From the NCBI RefSeq assembly GCF_025685425.1, contig NZ_JAGTAS010000052.1:124001-188000 (forward strand): a stretch of 64,000 nucleotides of DNA, given 5' to 3'. Positions 40,363 through 51,021 of the stretch are shown here, piece by piece (within the stretch, counting starts at the first letter, position 1; every line of letters begins with the position of its first letter). The stretch comes from Terriglobus albidus. GTDB lineage: Bacteria > Acidobacteriota > Terriglobia > Terriglobales > Acidobacteriaceae. The notes under the pieces were generated by a model that saw only the letters and a list, made by a program, of their open reading frames with translations, did no database searches and was not told where the DNA came from. Both the position numbers and the translations under genes were made by a program.

Positions 40363-43300
40363 TTACGCGTGTGCGGCAGCTGCCTTGGCTGCGGCTTCCC
40401 GCAGTTCGGCGGTATTGGCTCCGAGCTCGGCGGCGATCTTCTCGGTGGTGTACGCCTCGATCATGTCGCCGACCTTGATGTCCTTGAAGTTGAGATCGAT
40501 ACCGCACTCATAGCCTTCGCGAACATCGCTGACATCGTCCTTGAAGCGCTTGAGGTTGGTGATCTTGCCCTTCCAGATCTCCTCGCCGTCGCGCTTCACG
40601 CGTACCTGCGAGTTGCGGTGAATGACGCCGTCGCGCACTGTGCAACCGGCAATCTGACCCACCTTCGAGATCTTGAAGACATTGAGCACTTCGGCGCGGC
40701 CCTGGTACTGCTCGCGGTAGACCGGCTCCAGCAGACCGTACATCGCCTTGGTGATCTCGTCCTGCAGCTCGTAGATGATGGAGTGCATACGGATCTGGAC
40801 GTTTTCCTGCTCGGCCAGTTCGGCAGCCTTGCGCTCCGGACGCACGTTGAAGCCGATGATGATCGCGTTGGACGCGGTTGCCAGCAGAACGTCGCTCTCG
40901 GTGATGGAACCTACACCCGAGTGCAGTACCTTTACGCGCACCTTCTCGGTCGACATGCGCTGCAGCGAGTCGGCCAGAACCTCGACCGAACCCTGCACGT
41001 CGCCCTTGAGGATGATGTTCAGGTCCTTCACGCCGGCCTGCTTGATCTGCTCCGCCAGGCCTTCCAGAGACACGCGGCTCGACTTGGCAAGCTGCGCCTC
41101 GCGCTCCTTCATCTTGCGGTACTGCGCAATGCCCTTGGCCTTGTCGCGGTCCGCCATCACCAGGAAGGTATCGCCGGCATCCGGAATACCTTCCAGACCC
41201 AGGATCTCCACCGGTGTCGACGGCCCCGCCTCGTGGATCGAGCGGCCGCGGTCGTCGAACATGGCGCGCACCTTACCAAAGGTGTTGCCGACGATATAGC
41301 TGTCGTTGACGCGCAGCGTACCGTTCTGCACCAGGATCGAGGCCACGGCGCCACGGCCGCGGTCGAGCTTGGCTTCGATGACAGTACCGACCGCCGGACG
41401 CTCCGGAGTAGCCTTCTGCTCGTTCGTGTCGGCGACCAGGCAGATCATCTCTTCCAGGCCGTCGAGGTTGATGCGCTTCTTCGCCGATACCTGAACGAAC
41501 GGCGTATCGCCGCCCCAGCTATCCGGCTGCAGACCGCGATCAGCAAGCTGCTGCATGACGCGATCCGGATTTGCTTCAGGTTTGTCGATCTTGTTGACCG
41601 CAACGATGATCGGCACCTTGGCCGCACGTGCGTGATCGATAGCTTCCAGGGTCTGCGGCATTACGCCGTCGTCGGCTGCTACCACGACCACGACGATATC
41701 CGTCACCTTGGCGCCGCGGGCACGCATGCGTGTAAAGGCCTCGTGACCCGGCGTATCCAGGAAGACGATCTCACGGCCAAAAGCGGGCGAGCCTTCCTTG
41801 GTGACATGGACCTTGTAGGCGCCGATGTGCTGGGTAATGCCACCGGCTTCGCCGCTGGCGACGTCGGTCTCACGCAGCGCATCCAGAAGACTGGTCTTGC
41901 CGTGGTCGACGTGACCCATGACGGTGACCACCGGCGGACGAACGATCTCCACCATGCCGGAGGTATCTTCCAGCAGGCCCTCGATGGCCTCGTTCTCGAG
42001 CTGTTCTTCCACCGAGATGATGCTGACGTCCGCGCCGAACTGGCGCGACACATCCTTCACCAGTTCATTGTCGAGCGACTGGTTCACGGTGACGAAAACG
42101 CCCTTCATCAGCAGCGAGGCGATCAGATCCTTACCACGGACTTCCAGCTTTTCGGCCAGGTCCTTGACGCTGATGCCCTCGGTCACGGTGAGATTTTTCG
42201 TGATCGGTACGGGCTCACGCGAAACCGGCATACCGCCGAAGCGCGGAGCGTTGAAGCCCTTCATCGGGCCTTCTTTGCTCTTCTCGTACTGCTGGCCGCG
42301 GCGATTTCCGCCGGGGCGCTGTCCGGGACGGCCGGTCGGTGCCCCAGGGACGTCACCCGGAGGCGGCAGCATGCCCGGTGCTCCGCCGGGACGCGGACCA
42401 CCGAAGCCAGGACGCTGGCCAAAACCAGGACGGCCGCCACCCGGACCACCGGTCGGGTGCGTACGCGTCGGATGCATCGGACGGCGCTCGCCGGGACGCA
42501 GGGGAGGACGACCGCCGCCACCTGGACCGCCTTGGCCACCGCCACCCGGTCCGGAAGGACGCGGGCGTTCAAAGATGGGACGGCCACGCTGCACGCCGAG
42601 ATTCGCCGCGCCGACAGGAGCGGTATACGTCGGGCGCGGTCCGGTCTGCGGCATGATTACGCGGCGTGCGGGTGCTGCCGGTGCGGCAGGAGCCGCAGGT
42701 GCTGCCGCGGCGGGGGCAGGAGTGGCAGCCGGTGCCTCCGGCGGTGCCGGAGTAGCTGCCGGCTGCTCCGCCGGAGCAGCCGGTGCGGCATGAGAGGCAG
42801 CTGCGGCAGGAGCAGGTGCGTGGGCGACTGGAGCTGCCGGGGTCACGGGCGGCTTGGCCACAACAGCACCAGCGCCCGCCGGAGGTACACCAGCGATAGC
42901 CGGACGCGGAGCCGCGACTACCGGACCGGCCGGAGGACGGCCGGCAATGGCAGGAGCAGGGGGCGTCGCCTTAGGAGCGATGATCTGGGGGCCGCGGCGC
43001 TCCATCTGCGGCATGATACGCCGCGGAGCAGCCGGTTGTTGTGAAGGGGATGTTGCAGCCGGTGCGCTTGGGGCGGTCACAGCCGGGGCTGCGGGGGCGG
43101 CCGGGCTAGACGACGGCGCCGGGGTCGCAGCCGGAGGCGTTGCCACCGGGGGAGCGACTGCCGGACGAGTCACCACCACGCCGGGGCGCGGCGGTGTAGC
43201 GACGGCCGGACGCTGCGGAGGCGCAGCCACGGCGGGGCGTTGCGGCGGCGGGGCCGCCGGGCGCGAATGCGCCTGCTGCTCAGCCTGTTTGCGCTCCAGA

Positions 43301-43551
43301 ATCGCCTTCAGCGCATCGCCAGGCTTCGAGATCTTCGAAAGATCGATTTTGGGTTCGCTGGCGGCAGCGCGCGCTCCACTCGACGGCGCACCGCCGCGGA
43401 GGTATGTGCGCACACGCTCGGCTTCATCTTCTTCCAGCGAGCTTGAATGCGTCTTCTTTTCGGTCACACCCACTGCGGTCAAAGCGTCGAGAATCGACTT
43501 GCTCTTGACCTCCAGTTCGCGCGCCAGATCATTGATTCGAACTTTACTCAT
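40363..43551 (-). CDS. infB: Translation initiation factor IF-2
   Basis: IF-2 is the GTPase that brings initiator tRNA to the ribosome. The N-terminal IF2_N segment is [20 protein letters not shown] very long linker of roughly 350 residues, rich in Ala, Pro and Gly (with Gly/Arg-rich [13 protein letters not shown] stretches), follows. The G domain begins at about residue 545 with [14 protein letters not shown], then DTPGHEAF and NKIDK. Domains II to IV complete the protein. At 1062 residues it is long for the family, because of the linker. It is downstream of nusA and rimP and ends at a clear terminator. Confidence 0.97.
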   Translation of the reverse strand: MSKVRINDLARELEVKSKSILDALTAVGVTEKKTHSSSLEEDEAERVRTYLRGGAPSSGARAAASEPKIDLSKISKPGDALKAILERKQAEQQAHSRPAAPPPQRPAVAAPPQRPAVATPPRPGVVVTRPAVAPPVATPPAATPAPSSSPAAPAAPAVTAPSAPAATSPSQQPAAPRRIMPQMERRGPQIIAPKATPPAPAIAGRPPAGPVVAAPRPAIAGVPPAGAGAVVAKPPVTPAAPVAHAPAPAAAASHAAPAAPAEQPAATPAPPEAPAATPAPAAAAPAAPAAPAAPARRVIMPQTGPRPTYTAPVGAANLGVQRGRPIFERPRPSGPGGGGQGGPGGGGRPPLRPGERRPMHPTRTHPTGGPGGGRPGFGQRPGFGGPRPGGAPGMLPPPGDVPGAPTGRPGQRPGGNRRGQQYEKSKEGPMKGFNAPRFGGMPVSREPVPITKNLTVTEGISVKDLAEKLEVRGKDLIASLLMKGVFVTVNQSLDNELVKDVSRQFGADVSIISVEEQLENEAIEGLLEDTSGMVEIVRPPVVTVMGHVDHGKTSLLDALRETDVASGEAGGITQHIGAYKVHVTKEGSPAFGREIVFLDTPGHEAFTRMRARGAKVTDIVVVVVAADDGVMPQTLEAIDHARAAKVPIIVAVNKIDKPEANPDRVMQQLADRGLQPDSWGGDTPFVQVSAKKRINLDGLEEMICLVADTNEQKATPERPAVGTVIEAKLDRGRGAVASILVQNGTLRVNDSYIVGNTFGKVRAMFDDRGRSIHEAGPSTPVEILGLEGIPDAGDTFLVMADRDKAKGIAQYRKMKEREAQLAKSSRVSLEGLAEQIKQAGVKDLNIILKGDVQGSVEVLADSLQRMSTEKVRVKVLHSGVGSITESDVLLATASNAIIIGFNVRPERKAAELAEQENVQIRMHSIIYELQDEITKAMYGLLEPVYREQYQGRAEVLNVFKISKVGQIAGCTVRDGVIHRNSQVRVKRDGEEIWKGKITNLKRFKDDVSDVREGYECGIDLNFKDIKVGDMIEAYTTEKIAAELGANTAELREAAAKAAAAHA

Positions 43552-43677
43552 CCGTCCCCTATTCGCTACCCCTTGCAGACTCAGCCGTTCATACGCAGCC
43601 TCAACCCTTCGGGATGTTTAAAACCGTCAACACACCATCTTACCGCCGTTCCGCATCGGCCGAACGGCGTCCACAGC

Positions 43678-45279
43678 CTAACCACGGTCGCGGCCATCTT
43701 CGTCGCGCTCGTTGTCAATCGTCTCGTTCGAGATCTCCTCCGACTCCGCAACCAGTGTGTCCACACTGTCGTTGTCGAGCTCAATCTGTTCTTCCCGGGC
43801 ATCCGCGTCCGAGTAGGCATCGGTTCCCGAGTCTGCCTCTTCGGCGTCCTGAAGCTCCTCGGTCGACTCGTTAGCTTCTTGCGCCGTCAGCCCTTTACCT
43901 TCGTTTTCTGCTGCCAAGATCTCTTCCGGTGTCTTCGCCACTGAAGATTCCTCCTCAACGGCTTCAGATGCCGCCTGCACCAGGGCAGGACGCTCCTCAC
44001 CTTCGGCATACTGGCCGAAATAATGGCGAACCGCGACCGAGATCTTCTCCACGGTCTTCTCGCCGATACCCGGAACCTCTTCCAACTGCTCCGGAGTCAT
44101 GTCGGCCAGCGATTCCACCGTCGTAATTCCGGCAGCGATCAGCTTTTCCAGGATCGTCTCGCCCAGCTCGGTGACCTGCTCGATCGGAGTCGACGGTCCG
44201 CCGGAGAGCGCCTGCATGGCCTGCTCGACCTCCTGGCGCTTCTCTTCCTCGCTCTTGATATCGATCTTCCAGCCGAGCAGCTTCGCTGCCAGACGCACAT
44301 TCTGGCCCTTCTTGCCGATAGCCAGCGACAACTGAGTGTCGTCAACGATCACTTCAAGCTGCTTCTCGGTCAGGTCCGTAATGGAGACACGCGAGACCTT
44401 GGCGGGTTGCAATGCCTTCTCTGCGAAGGTTGTGATCTCATCGGAGAATTCGATGATGTCGATCTTTTCGCCGCGCAGCTCGCGGATGATGGACTGTACA
44501 CGCATGCCCTTCATGCCGACGCAGGCGCCAACCGGATCCACATCCTTGTCTCGTGACTGTACGGCAATCTTCGTGCGCTCGCCGGCCTCACGGGCAATGG
44601 CCTTGATCATTACCGTGTTGTCGTAGATCTCCGGAACCTCAGCCTGGAACAGGCTCTGCACCAGTGCAGGAGCGGCGCGGCTGACAATCACCTGCGGGCC
44701 TTTGGCGGCGCGGTCCACGCGTAACAAAACGACGCGAACGCGCTCACCCACGGCGAACTGCTCAAGCCGGCTCTGCTCCCGCTTCGGCATGCGGGCCTCG
44801 GCCTTGCCGATATCGAAGATCACGTCCATCGGCTCCAGGCGTTTGACTGTCGCCGTGATGATCTCGCCGATACGGTGGTTGTACTCGTTGAAGACCGTGT
44901 CACGTTCCGCTTCGCGCACCTTCTGGAAGATGACCTGCTTAGCCATCTGCGCGGCAATACGGCCCAGCGGGCTGGTGTCCTTGTAGAAACGCAGCTCACC
45001 ACCGGCCTCGACTTCGGGCGCAAGTTCACGTGCCTGCTCCAGCGTGAGCTGGTTCAACTCGTCCTCAACCTGCTCAGGACCTTCCACCACGGTCTTGTAC
45101 ACATAGGCCCGGATCTCGCCCGTCTCCCGATCCAACTCGGCGCGCATATTCTCCTGCGTGCGGTAGTACTTGCGGGTCGCCAGCGCAATCGCGTCTTCCA
45201 CGGCGGCGACCACAATCTCCGCATCAATACCTTTTTCGCGGCTCAGAATCTGAATCGATTCGTACAGTGCACTTGCCAT
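43678..45279 (-). CDS. nusA: Transcription termination/antitermination factor NusA
   Basis: NusA binds RNA polymerase and modulates pausing, termination and antitermination. The N-terminal polymerase-binding domain (ALYESIQILSREKGIDAEIV) is followed by an S1 domain (GEIITATVKRLEPMDVIFDI) and two KH domains (VGACVGMKGMRVQSIIRELRGE and LAIGKKGQNVRLAAKLLGW). A helix-hairpin-helix region then appears (MTPEQLEEVPGIGEKT). The C-terminal 100 residues are highly acidic and Ser/Glu-rich, with no clear domain. The length is 533 residues. It is in the order rimP-nusA-infB, a well-known operon. Confidence 0.97.
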   Translation of the reverse strand: MASALYESIQILSREKGIDAEIVVAAVEDAIALATRKYYRTQENMRAELDRETGEIRAYVYKTVVEGPEQVEDELNQLTLEQARELAPEVEAGGELRFYKDTSPLGRIAAQMAKQVIFQKVREAERDTVFNEYNHRIGEIITATVKRLEPMDVIFDIGKAEARMPKREQSRLEQFAVGERVRVVLLRVDRAAKGPQVIVSRAAPALVQSLFQAEVPEIYDNTVMIKAIAREAGERTKIAVQSRDKDVDPVGACVGMKGMRVQSIIRELRGEKIDIIEFSDEITTFAEKALQPAKVSRVSITDLTEKQLEVIVDDTQLSLAIGKKGQNVRLAAKLLGWKIDIKSEEEKRQEVEQAMQALSGGPSTPIEQVTELGETILEKLIAAGITTVESLADMTPEQLEEVPGIGEKTVEKISVAVRHYFGQYAEGEERPALVQAASEAVEEESSVAKTPEEILAAENEGKGLTAQEANESTEELQDAEEADSGTDAYSDADAREEQIELDNDSVDTLVAESEEISNETIDNERDEDGRDRG

Positions 45280-45346
45280 TTCTGCTTACCTCAACTTCCT
45301 CAATCTCATTCACTGCTTGCGCCAGACGCTACTTCCACCAGACAAG

Positions 45347-45928
45347 CTAAAACTCTGCCACCAGCTGCGCCTTTTCTACGTTCGAGAGCGCTATCTCCAC
45401 CGTGTCCAACCCGGCCGAGGCCTTCTTCGCCTTCCCCTTCTGCTTCACGGCCGAAAGGTCAAGCTTCACCACACCATCCGCGAAGCTCATCCGCCCGGTC
45501 CAATGCCGGTTGCTATTAACCGGCTCGAAGGTTTGCACCTTTACCAGACCGCCGGCAAACCGTTCATAATCTGCTGCACCCCGCAGCTTACGCTCCAGAC
45601 CCGGCGATGACACCTCCAGGGTGTACTCGGCACCGGGGACCAGATCTTCCACATCCAGCAGCGTTCCAAAGTCCCGCGCAAAAACTTCGCAGTCCTCATG
45701 TGTGATGCCCGAGAGAGCTTCTACGGGAACGCCGCTGGGCAGGTCTTCCAGTTCCCCTGCTTTGGCCGCAGCCACCAGCTTTGCCCGCCCCTCGGCATCC
45801 TTCTCCAGGTACACGGCGAGCGCACGATGCTTGCCCGCTCCCTGGAAGGTGATATCCACCACCTCCAGATGATGCGAGGCCGCTACCCGCTCCGCCGCAG
45901 CCCGAATCTGGTCGATCTGTAATGCCAT
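45347..45928 (-). CDS. rimP: Ribosome maturation factor RimP
   Basis: RimP assists 30S assembly. The start at 45928 (MALQIDQIRAAAERV) has GAGG 7 bp upstream; a longer frame to 45997 runs through a terminator hairpin and should be discarded. The family blocks are VVDITFQGAGKHRALAVYL, ITHEDCEVFARDFGTLLD and YTLEVSSPGLERKL. The insertion EGRAKLVAAAKAGELEDLPSG before the second block is longer than in many homologues. It heads the rimP-nusA-infB operon. Confidence 0.93.
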   Translation of the reverse strand: MALQIDQIRAAAERVAASHHLEVVDITFQGAGKHRALAVYLEKDAEGRAKLVAAAKAGELEDLPSGVPVEALSGITHEDCEVFARDFGTLLDVEDLVPGAEYTLEVSSPGLERKLRGAADYERFAGGLVKVQTFEPVNSNRHWTGRMSFADGVVKLDLSAVKQKGKAKKASAGLDTVEIALSNVEKAQLVAEF

Positions 45929-45971
45929 TGCCAAACCTCTTTTTCCACCGTGGGGAGGCGGTTTTAAGAGC

Positions 45972-45996
45972 AAATAAAAAGTGGGCTCATCGCCCA
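45972..45996 (-). terminator. Rho-independent terminator of the Clp-fold protease gene
   Basis: On the minus strand GTGGGCGATGAGCCCAC is followed by TTTTTATTTGC. It is about 110 bp past the protease gene stop and ends the glyQ-glyS-protease transcript before rimP. Confidence 0.8.
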
Positions 45997-46104
45997 CTCA
46001 TCTCTCTCGCCAACGGCCGGCCATATCCACGGTCCCGCGCAAGATCAACGCGTCGCTATCCATTATGGTACGCCCGCGCCCCCCAAAACTCAAATCTTTG
46101 GATT

Positions 46105-47136
46105 TTATCGGATATGGAAGGTCGTCACCGAGATCTTCCGGCCGGCGATCTGGGCTTTCTTCCAGCCGCTCTTATCGTTCAGCGCCACCCAGCGGCGTTC
46201 CTCCGCCCGGTAGTGCCAGTCCTTGTCGAGCTGGAAGAAGATCTGCAACCCGTTGGCCTCCATGATGTTCGAAATGGAGTTGTCATGGGCATTGCGGGCG
46301 TCATAGTCCACATAGGCGTTCTGCCCCATCTCTGCATACACCGCATTCAGCTCGAAGAGAAGATGGTTCACACTGTCTTCCATCTGCTCCGCATGCAGGC
46401 CGATACGCTGCGCCTCCCGCAGAGTGATGGGATAACTGTGCGAAGGATAGCCCGAGTTCAGCACATTGCTGATCTTCTTTGCTTTCTGTGCATCCTTCAG
46501 GTGATACGACAGAATCTCCAGGCAGAGCTTGGTCGAAAGAGCGCTCGACCGGTCCACAGCGCCGATCACCAGCGGATGGACATACTGAAACAGGGCTCCA
46601 TACGGATTGCTCTTTTCCCCTCTCGCCTGCCGCCGCCAGAGATTGATGACCCGCTGCAGCTCGTCCTGACTCACGCTGACGCGGTCGTTATCGCGGTCGA
46701 TCGGCGACAGGTCATGCGTCAGCGAGGTATCCACCGCGGACAGATGGGCGAGCGGCCCCATCAGAATGTTGTCCGCTCCCAGCGCCAGCATGGTGGCGGC
46801 GCTCTGGCACTCGAAAGGAGCCAGCACCGTCAGTCTCTTGACGTACTGCCGCAGCAGATTCACCATCCGCAGCGAGGCCTGGCCGTTGCCGCCATCGCTC
46901 TTGATAAACAGGCAGAGCCGGTCGACCTTGCCGACGCTCTGCAACAGGCCATACAAGCCGGAGACGTCGTTGTGGCAGATCGATCCCTTATTGGAGTTCC
47001 AGTAGGTGATAACCGGTTGATCAAGCGCCACCTCCAACTGCTTGAGAATCGTCTGTGTCTTCTCCAGCAGCATGGGAGGCTTAATCGCCTTTGGCTTCGC
47101 CTCCTCCGGATTGATGACTTCCCTTTTCCTGGCCAT
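46105..47136 (-). CDS. SDH-type ClpP-fold serine protease-like protein
   Basis: This is a 343-residue protein resembling the serine dehydrogenase proteinase (PF01972) and SppA-like Clp-fold group. LCLFIKSDGGNGQASLRMVNLL is the ClpP-like oxyanion and turn region, and FECQSAATMLALGADNI carries the probable nucleophilic serine. No signal or transmembrane segment is obvious, so it may work on the cytoplasmic side. Archaeal SDH-type proteases are usually membrane-associated, whereas this one begins with a Lys/Glu-rich stretch. It lies 8 bp downstream of glyS, so it is probably cotranscribed with glycyl-tRNA synthetase, an unexpected partner. Confidence 0.78.
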   Translation of the reverse strand: MARKREVINPEEAKPKAIKPPMLLEKTQTILKQLEVALDQPVITYWNSNKGSICHNDVSGLYGLLQSVGKVDRLCLFIKSDGGNGQASLRMVNLLRQYVKRLTVLAPFECQSAATMLALGADNILMGPLAHLSAVDTSLTHDLSPIDRDNDRVSVSQDELQRVINLWRRQARGEKSNPYGALFQYVHPLVIGAVDRSSALSTKLCLEILSYHLKDAQKAKKISNVLNSGYPSHSYPITLREAQRIGLHAEQMEDSVNHLLFELNAVYAEMGQNAYVDYDARNAHDNSISNIMEANGLQIFFQLDKDWHYRAEERRWVALNDKSGWKKAQIAGRKISVTTFHIR

Positions 47137-47144
47137 TTATTTCC

Positions 47145-49232
47145 TTATCCCGCCGTTACGATCTCCGAGAAGTCAGCGATACGTGAGAAGTCCTGCAGCA
47201 CACGGTTCAGCAATCCCAGGCGGGCAGCGCGCAGGCGTTCTTCCGGCGCCATCACCATCACCTTATCGAAGAAGGCATCGACATGAGGACGCAGTGTCGC
47301 GATGGTCTGCAGCGCCTCGACGTACTGCTTTTCACGACGCTGACCTTCCACCCAGGCAGCCAGACGGCCACTCTGCTCAGCCAGCGTACGCTCGGCCGGC
47401 TCGACGAGGAAGTCCGGAGTCCACGCGGCGTTCTCGCCCTTCTCGCGTGCCTGCGTCAGGATATTCTTCATACGCTTGAAGGCCGCTGAGATTGCCGCGA
47501 AGTCCTCCGAGCCGCGAACCTCCGTCACCGCCTGGGCACGCGCCACAGCATCAGGCACATCATCGGCTCCAGCAGCCTGAACCGCCTTCACGACGTCGTA
47601 CGCATAGCCCTTTACGTCCTTGAGGTAGAACTCGACACGCTCCGTAAAGAACTGTTCGACCTTCGTCGCCGTCGCGGAATGCTCCGATCCAAGTCCAGCG
47701 ATCTCGCTCAACAGCAGCGGAAGCTTTGCCTCGGCCAGCATCTTCACAATGCCATTGGCGGCGCGGCGCAGACCGAAGGGATCCTTCGATCCGGTTGGCT
47801 CCAAACCCAGACCGAACATGCCGCCGATGGTGTCAGCCTTATCGGAGATTGAGAGCAGCAACCCTTCAACCGTGCGCGGCACGGAATCTTCCATCGATGC
47901 CGGCAGATACTGGTCATAGACCGCCAGCGCGACCGTCTCGCTTAGCCCCTGAGCGCGGGCATACAGGCCACCGACGATGCCCTGCAGCTCCGTAAATTCC
48001 TTCACCAGCTCGCAGGTCAGGTCGGTCTTGGCGATGGTTGCTGCCTGATCCAGAGCCGCGGCATCGGCATCGGTCTTCCGTTCTTCGCACAGACGCGCCA
48101 GCTCTGCAGCGACCTTACGCACCCGCTCCGACTTGGCGAAGTAGCTGCCGAGGTCCTTCTGGAAGGTGACGTGCTTGAGATTTTCCATGCGGTTGACCAG
48201 CGTCGTCTTCTGATCGAACTCCCAGAAGAACCGAGCATCGTTGAAGCGTGCGCGCAGTACTCGCTCGTTGCCGGTGCGGATGATCTCCAGTCCCTCGGCA
48301 TCGGGTTCAATGTTCAACACCGTCAGGAAGTGCGCCACGAGCTTGCCGCCCGCATCCTCGACGGCGAAGTACTTCTGGTGGTCGCGCATCACGGTCACCA
48401 GAACTTCTTCCGGAAGCTCAAGGTACTCGGTCTCGAAGCCGCCCAGCACCACATACGGCCACTCGGTCAGGTGTGTGACGGTCTCAACCAGTTCCAGATC
48501 CTCGCGCCAGCGGGCTCCGGAAACCGTACGGGTCACGGCATCCAGAGCCTTACGAACCTTCTGGCGCCGTACCGCTACATCGGCGAGCACAAAGGCCTTC
48601 TCCAACGCCGCAAGGTACTCCGACGGCCGGGCAATCGCGATGGCCTCAGCGCCGAAAAGGATGCGATGGCCGCGAGTCGTATTGCCGGCGGTCACACCGG
48701 CGAACTCAACCGGAACAACAGCTTCACCGAGCAGGGCGATCATCCACTTGACCGGACGGACAAAACGCTCCGGCTTCCCGGCGCGCCAGTACATGTTCTT
48801 CGCCCAGTAAAGGCCGGCAATTTCTTTCGGCAGTTCGGCGGCAATGACCTCGGCGGCGGCTTTACCCGGCCGCGTCACCGTCGCGCCAAGATATTCGCCT
48901 TTGGCATTGGTCACCGTCCTCAGATCGCTGAGGCTGACACCTGCCTTCTTTGCGAAGGCCGAAGCGGCTGGTGTCGGCTCTCCGTCCTTGTAGGCCACCT
49001 TCAGCGAAGGTCCGAGCATCTCCTCCACCGCGTCCGGCTGCTGTGTGCGCACCCCTGTTACCAGTACGGCCAGACGGCGAGGCGTCGAATAGCTCGTTAC
49101 CAGCGAGCCCTCTTCCAGCAGGCGTTCACGGCCGAGCAGAGCCTCAACACGCGTTGCCAACTCTGCCTGCGCGGAAGCGATCATCCGCGCCGGGACCTCT
49201 TCCAATCCAATCTCAAATAGAAAATCAGCCAT
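47145..49232 (-). CDS. glyS: Glycyl-tRNA synthetase beta subunit
   Basis: GlyS is the beta subunit of the alpha2beta2 bacterial glycyl-tRNA synthetase, which recognises the tRNA. The start at 49232 (MADFLFEIGLEEVPARM) is the characteristic N-terminus; the frame extends further upstream but that part overlaps glyQ. The family blocks are FAVEDAGGKL, RVLRARFNDARFFWEFD and FGLRRAANGIVKML, with a DALR-like anticodon-binding region at the C-terminus. The length is 695 residues, as expected. It follows glyQ by 17 bp. Confidence 0.96.
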   Translation of the reverse strand: MADFLFEIGLEEVPARMIASAQAELATRVEALLGRERLLEEGSLVTSYSTPRRLAVLVTGVRTQQPDAVEEMLGPSLKVAYKDGEPTPAASAFAKKAGVSLSDLRTVTNAKGEYLGATVTRPGKAAAEVIAAELPKEIAGLYWAKNMYWRAGKPERFVRPVKWMIALLGEAVVPVEFAGVTAGNTTRGHRILFGAEAIAIARPSEYLAALEKAFVLADVAVRRQKVRKALDAVTRTVSGARWREDLELVETVTHLTEWPYVVLGGFETEYLELPEEVLVTVMRDHQKYFAVEDAGGKLVAHFLTVLNIEPDAEGLEIIRTGNERVLRARFNDARFFWEFDQKTTLVNRMENLKHVTFQKDLGSYFAKSERVRKVAAELARLCEERKTDADAAALDQAATIAKTDLTCELVKEFTELQGIVGGLYARAQGLSETVALAVYDQYLPASMEDSVPRTVEGLLLSISDKADTIGGMFGLGLEPTGSKDPFGLRRAANGIVKMLAEAKLPLLLSEIAGLGSEHSATATKVEQFFTERVEFYLKDVKGYAYDVVKAVQAAGADDVPDAVARAQAVTEVRGSEDFAAISAAFKRMKNILTQAREKGENAAWTPDFLVEPAERTLAEQSGRLAAWVEGQRREKQYVEALQTIATLRPHVDAFFDKVMVMAPEERLRAARLGLLNRVLQDFSRIADFSEIVTAG

Positions 49233-49249
49233 CGTTCTCTTTCGCCGCT

Positions 49250-50215
49250 TTAAGCGGAAAGCGCCTCCGCCGGTGCGGTGAGTTCCTGCTGCTGCGCGTA
49301 CGCCTTTGCCACCCCCACAACCAGGGCACGAATGCGCGCCATCACGCCCACGCGCTCGGTCACGCTGATCGCGCCGCGCGCATCCAGCAGATTGAAGACA
49401 TGCGAACACTTCAGCGCCAGTTCATAGGCTCCCAATACGGGGAAACGGCGCTGTGCCTTCAGGCTTTCGAGCTCCGATATACCCTTGGCGGCATCCAGCA
49501 ACGCCAGGCATTCGGCCTCGTACGCGTTCAGGTGCTCCCATAGCTTGTTCACATCGGCAAAGTCGAAGCTGTAGGTCGAGTACTGCTCTTCCTCGTACAG
49601 CCGGATCTCACCATAGGTGGTCTGCTTGCCGGTGTCTGGTTCAATCGCCCATACGATGTCATAGATCGAGTCGACGCCCTGCAGAAACTGGGCGATGCGT
49701 TCCAGACCGTAGGTGATCTCGCCGCACATCGGCTCCAGATCCAGGCCGCCGCACTGCTGGAAGTAGGTGAACTGCGTGATCTCCTGGCCATCGAGCATCA
49801 TCTGCCAGCCGACGCCCCAAGCGCCGCCCACAGGCCACTCCCAGTTGTCCTCTTCAAATTTCAGGTCGTGTTTTTTCAGGTCGATCCCGATAGCGCGCAG
49901 GCTGTCCAGGTAGACCTCCTGCACATCCGCCGGTGGCGGTTTGAGGATCACCTGGAACTGCGTGTGCTTGTACAGGCGATTCGGATTTTCTCCATAGCGC
50001 CCGTCGGCCGGACGGCGCGAAGGCTGCGCATAGGCAATGCGTACAGGCTTCGGTCCAAGAACACGCAGGAAGGTATCCGGCGACATTGTTCCCGCGCCGA
50101 CTTCCACGTCATACGGCTGCTGCAGCACACACCCACGCTCCGCCCAGAAGCTCTGGAGCCGGAACAGGAGCTCCTGAAAGGTGAGCGCCTCTTTCCCATT
50201 CGCAACAAACGGCAT
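49250..50215 (-). CDS. glyQ: Glycyl-tRNA synthetase alpha subunit
   Basis: GlyQ is the catalytic subunit forming glycyl-adenylate. The blocks include [58 protein letters not shown] and [18 protein letters not shown], all diagnostic. The length of 321 residues is slightly above the typical size of about 300. The gene starts the glyQ-glyS-protease unit on the minus strand, 72 bp past the DUF892 gene's stop, with a terminator between. Confidence 0.96.
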   Translation of the reverse strand: MPFVANGKEALTFQELLFRLQSFWAERGCVLQQPYDVEVGAGTMSPDTFLRVLGPKPVRIAYAQPSRRPADGRYGENPNRLYKHTQFQVILKPPPADVQEVYLDSLRAIGIDLKKHDLKFEEDNWEWPVGGAWGVGWQMMLDGQEITQFTYFQQCGGLDLEPMCGEITYGLERIAQFLQGVDSIYDIVWAIEPDTGKQTTYGEIRLYEEEQYSTYSFDFADVNKLWEHLNAYEAECLALLDAAKGISELESLKAQRRFPVLGAYELALKCSHVFNLLDARGAISVTERVGVMARIRALVVGVAKAYAQQQELTAPAEALSA

Positions 50216-50240
50216 GCCTCAAGTCTACCCGAGGCGAAAC

Positions 50241-50276
50241 AGAAAACCGGAGAGAGGCAGGCTCCCCTCTCCGGTT
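50241..50276 (-). terminator. Rho-independent terminator of the DUF892 gene
   Basis: On the minus strand the stem AACCGGAGAG...CTCTCCGGTT, with G/C-rich internal part, is followed by TTCTG. It lies directly after the DUF892 stop and before glyQ. Confidence 0.72.
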
Positions 50277-50287
50277 CGTCTGGACGA

Positions 50288-50902
50288 CTACGCGGCTCTG
50301 GACTTTCCTCGCGACGGCTTCTTCGGCGATGTCTTCGATGTATGCGGCGTCTGCTTGCGGGTCATGGATGCTTCTCCTGCCTCATCCTCCTCCGAGACCG
50401 TCTCAACATCTTCATCTTCTGACATCTCGGCTGCTTCCCCAATCAGTTCCTTAGCCTTTGCCGCCAACTTTTCATTGGCAGCCTCTTCCTCCTCAAGCGT
50501 CTCTGTCAGCAGGTCGACGATCTCGTCCTCCCCGAGCCCGCGAGCGATTTCAATCACTGACGTATATCCGGCGATCTCATAGTGCTCCACCCGCGAAGCA
50601 GCGCCGGTGATCATCAAGTCTCCGAATGGGGCCTCTTCGCCCTGTTCAATGACCTCCTTGCCCTCTTCCACAAGACCTTCCATGCCCTTGCAGAGCTTGC
50701 CGGTCGGTTTCTCGCCGAGCTGCTCAAAGACCCGCTGTAAGCGCTCTACATGTCCTTTGGTCTCTTCCAGATGCTGGTTGATCGATTCAGCCAGTTCCTC
50801 GTCCTCGCACGCCTTGACGATCTTTGGCAGCGCCTTTACAAGCTGGTTTTCAGCACTGTAGAGATCCTTCAACTCATCCACCAGAACTTCCTTCAAGCTC
50901 AT
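50288..50902 (-). CDS. DUF892 (YciF-type) ferritin-like stress protein
   Basis: This is a 204-residue protein. The start at 50902 (MSLKEVLVDELKDLYSAENQL) has AAGGAGA 7 bp upstream. The first 160 residues match the DUF892 four-helix ferritin-like bundle (with VKACEDEELAESINQHLEETKGH and GYTSVIEIARGLGED), which in related proteins can bind iron and is induced by stress. The tail is odd: an acidic run (SEDEDVETVSEEDE) is followed by a short basic end (KTSPKKPSRGKSRAA) reminiscent of DNA-binding proteins. It may protect DNA, as inference. It is followed by a terminator. Confidence 0.85.
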   Translation of the reverse strand: MSLKEVLVDELKDLYSAENQLVKALPKIVKACEDEELAESINQHLEETKGHVERLQRVFEQLGEKPTGKLCKGMEGLVEEGKEVIEQGEEAPFGDLMITGAASRVEHYEIAGYTSVIEIARGLGEDEIVDLLTETLEEEEAANEKLAAKAKELIGEAAEMSEDEDVETVSEEDEAGEASMTRKQTPHTSKTSPKKPSRGKSRAA

Positions 50903-51021
50903 CGCATTTCTCCTTGAGACTCCGTCGCCGGCAGAACTGATTTTGGGCCGCCAGCGTGCAGGATGAGAGCGTGGAGTTCCCGCCAGGGTTGCCCTGTGGT
51001 CGTGTGGATCAAAAAACAATT

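Noticed and set aside
39491-40513. An apparent 340-residue protein starting in the repeat gap
   Set aside because: Its first part translates the family A, B and D repeats (the KTPIDADALDYTYREN peptide recurs in other gaps), and the rest is antisense to the AhpD-like gene and infB.
40264-43044. A long open frame (926 codons) on the plus strand opposite infB
   Set aside because: It is the antisense of the Ala/Pro/Gly-rich GC-biased infB gene. The product has no recognisable domain, while infB is unmistakable.
45929-45997. N-terminal extension of rimP
   Set aside because: The extra codons run through the terminator hairpin of the upstream gene.
49233-49409. N-terminal extension of glyS
   Set aside because: It overlaps glyQ, and the family start MADFLFEIGLEEVP is at 49232.
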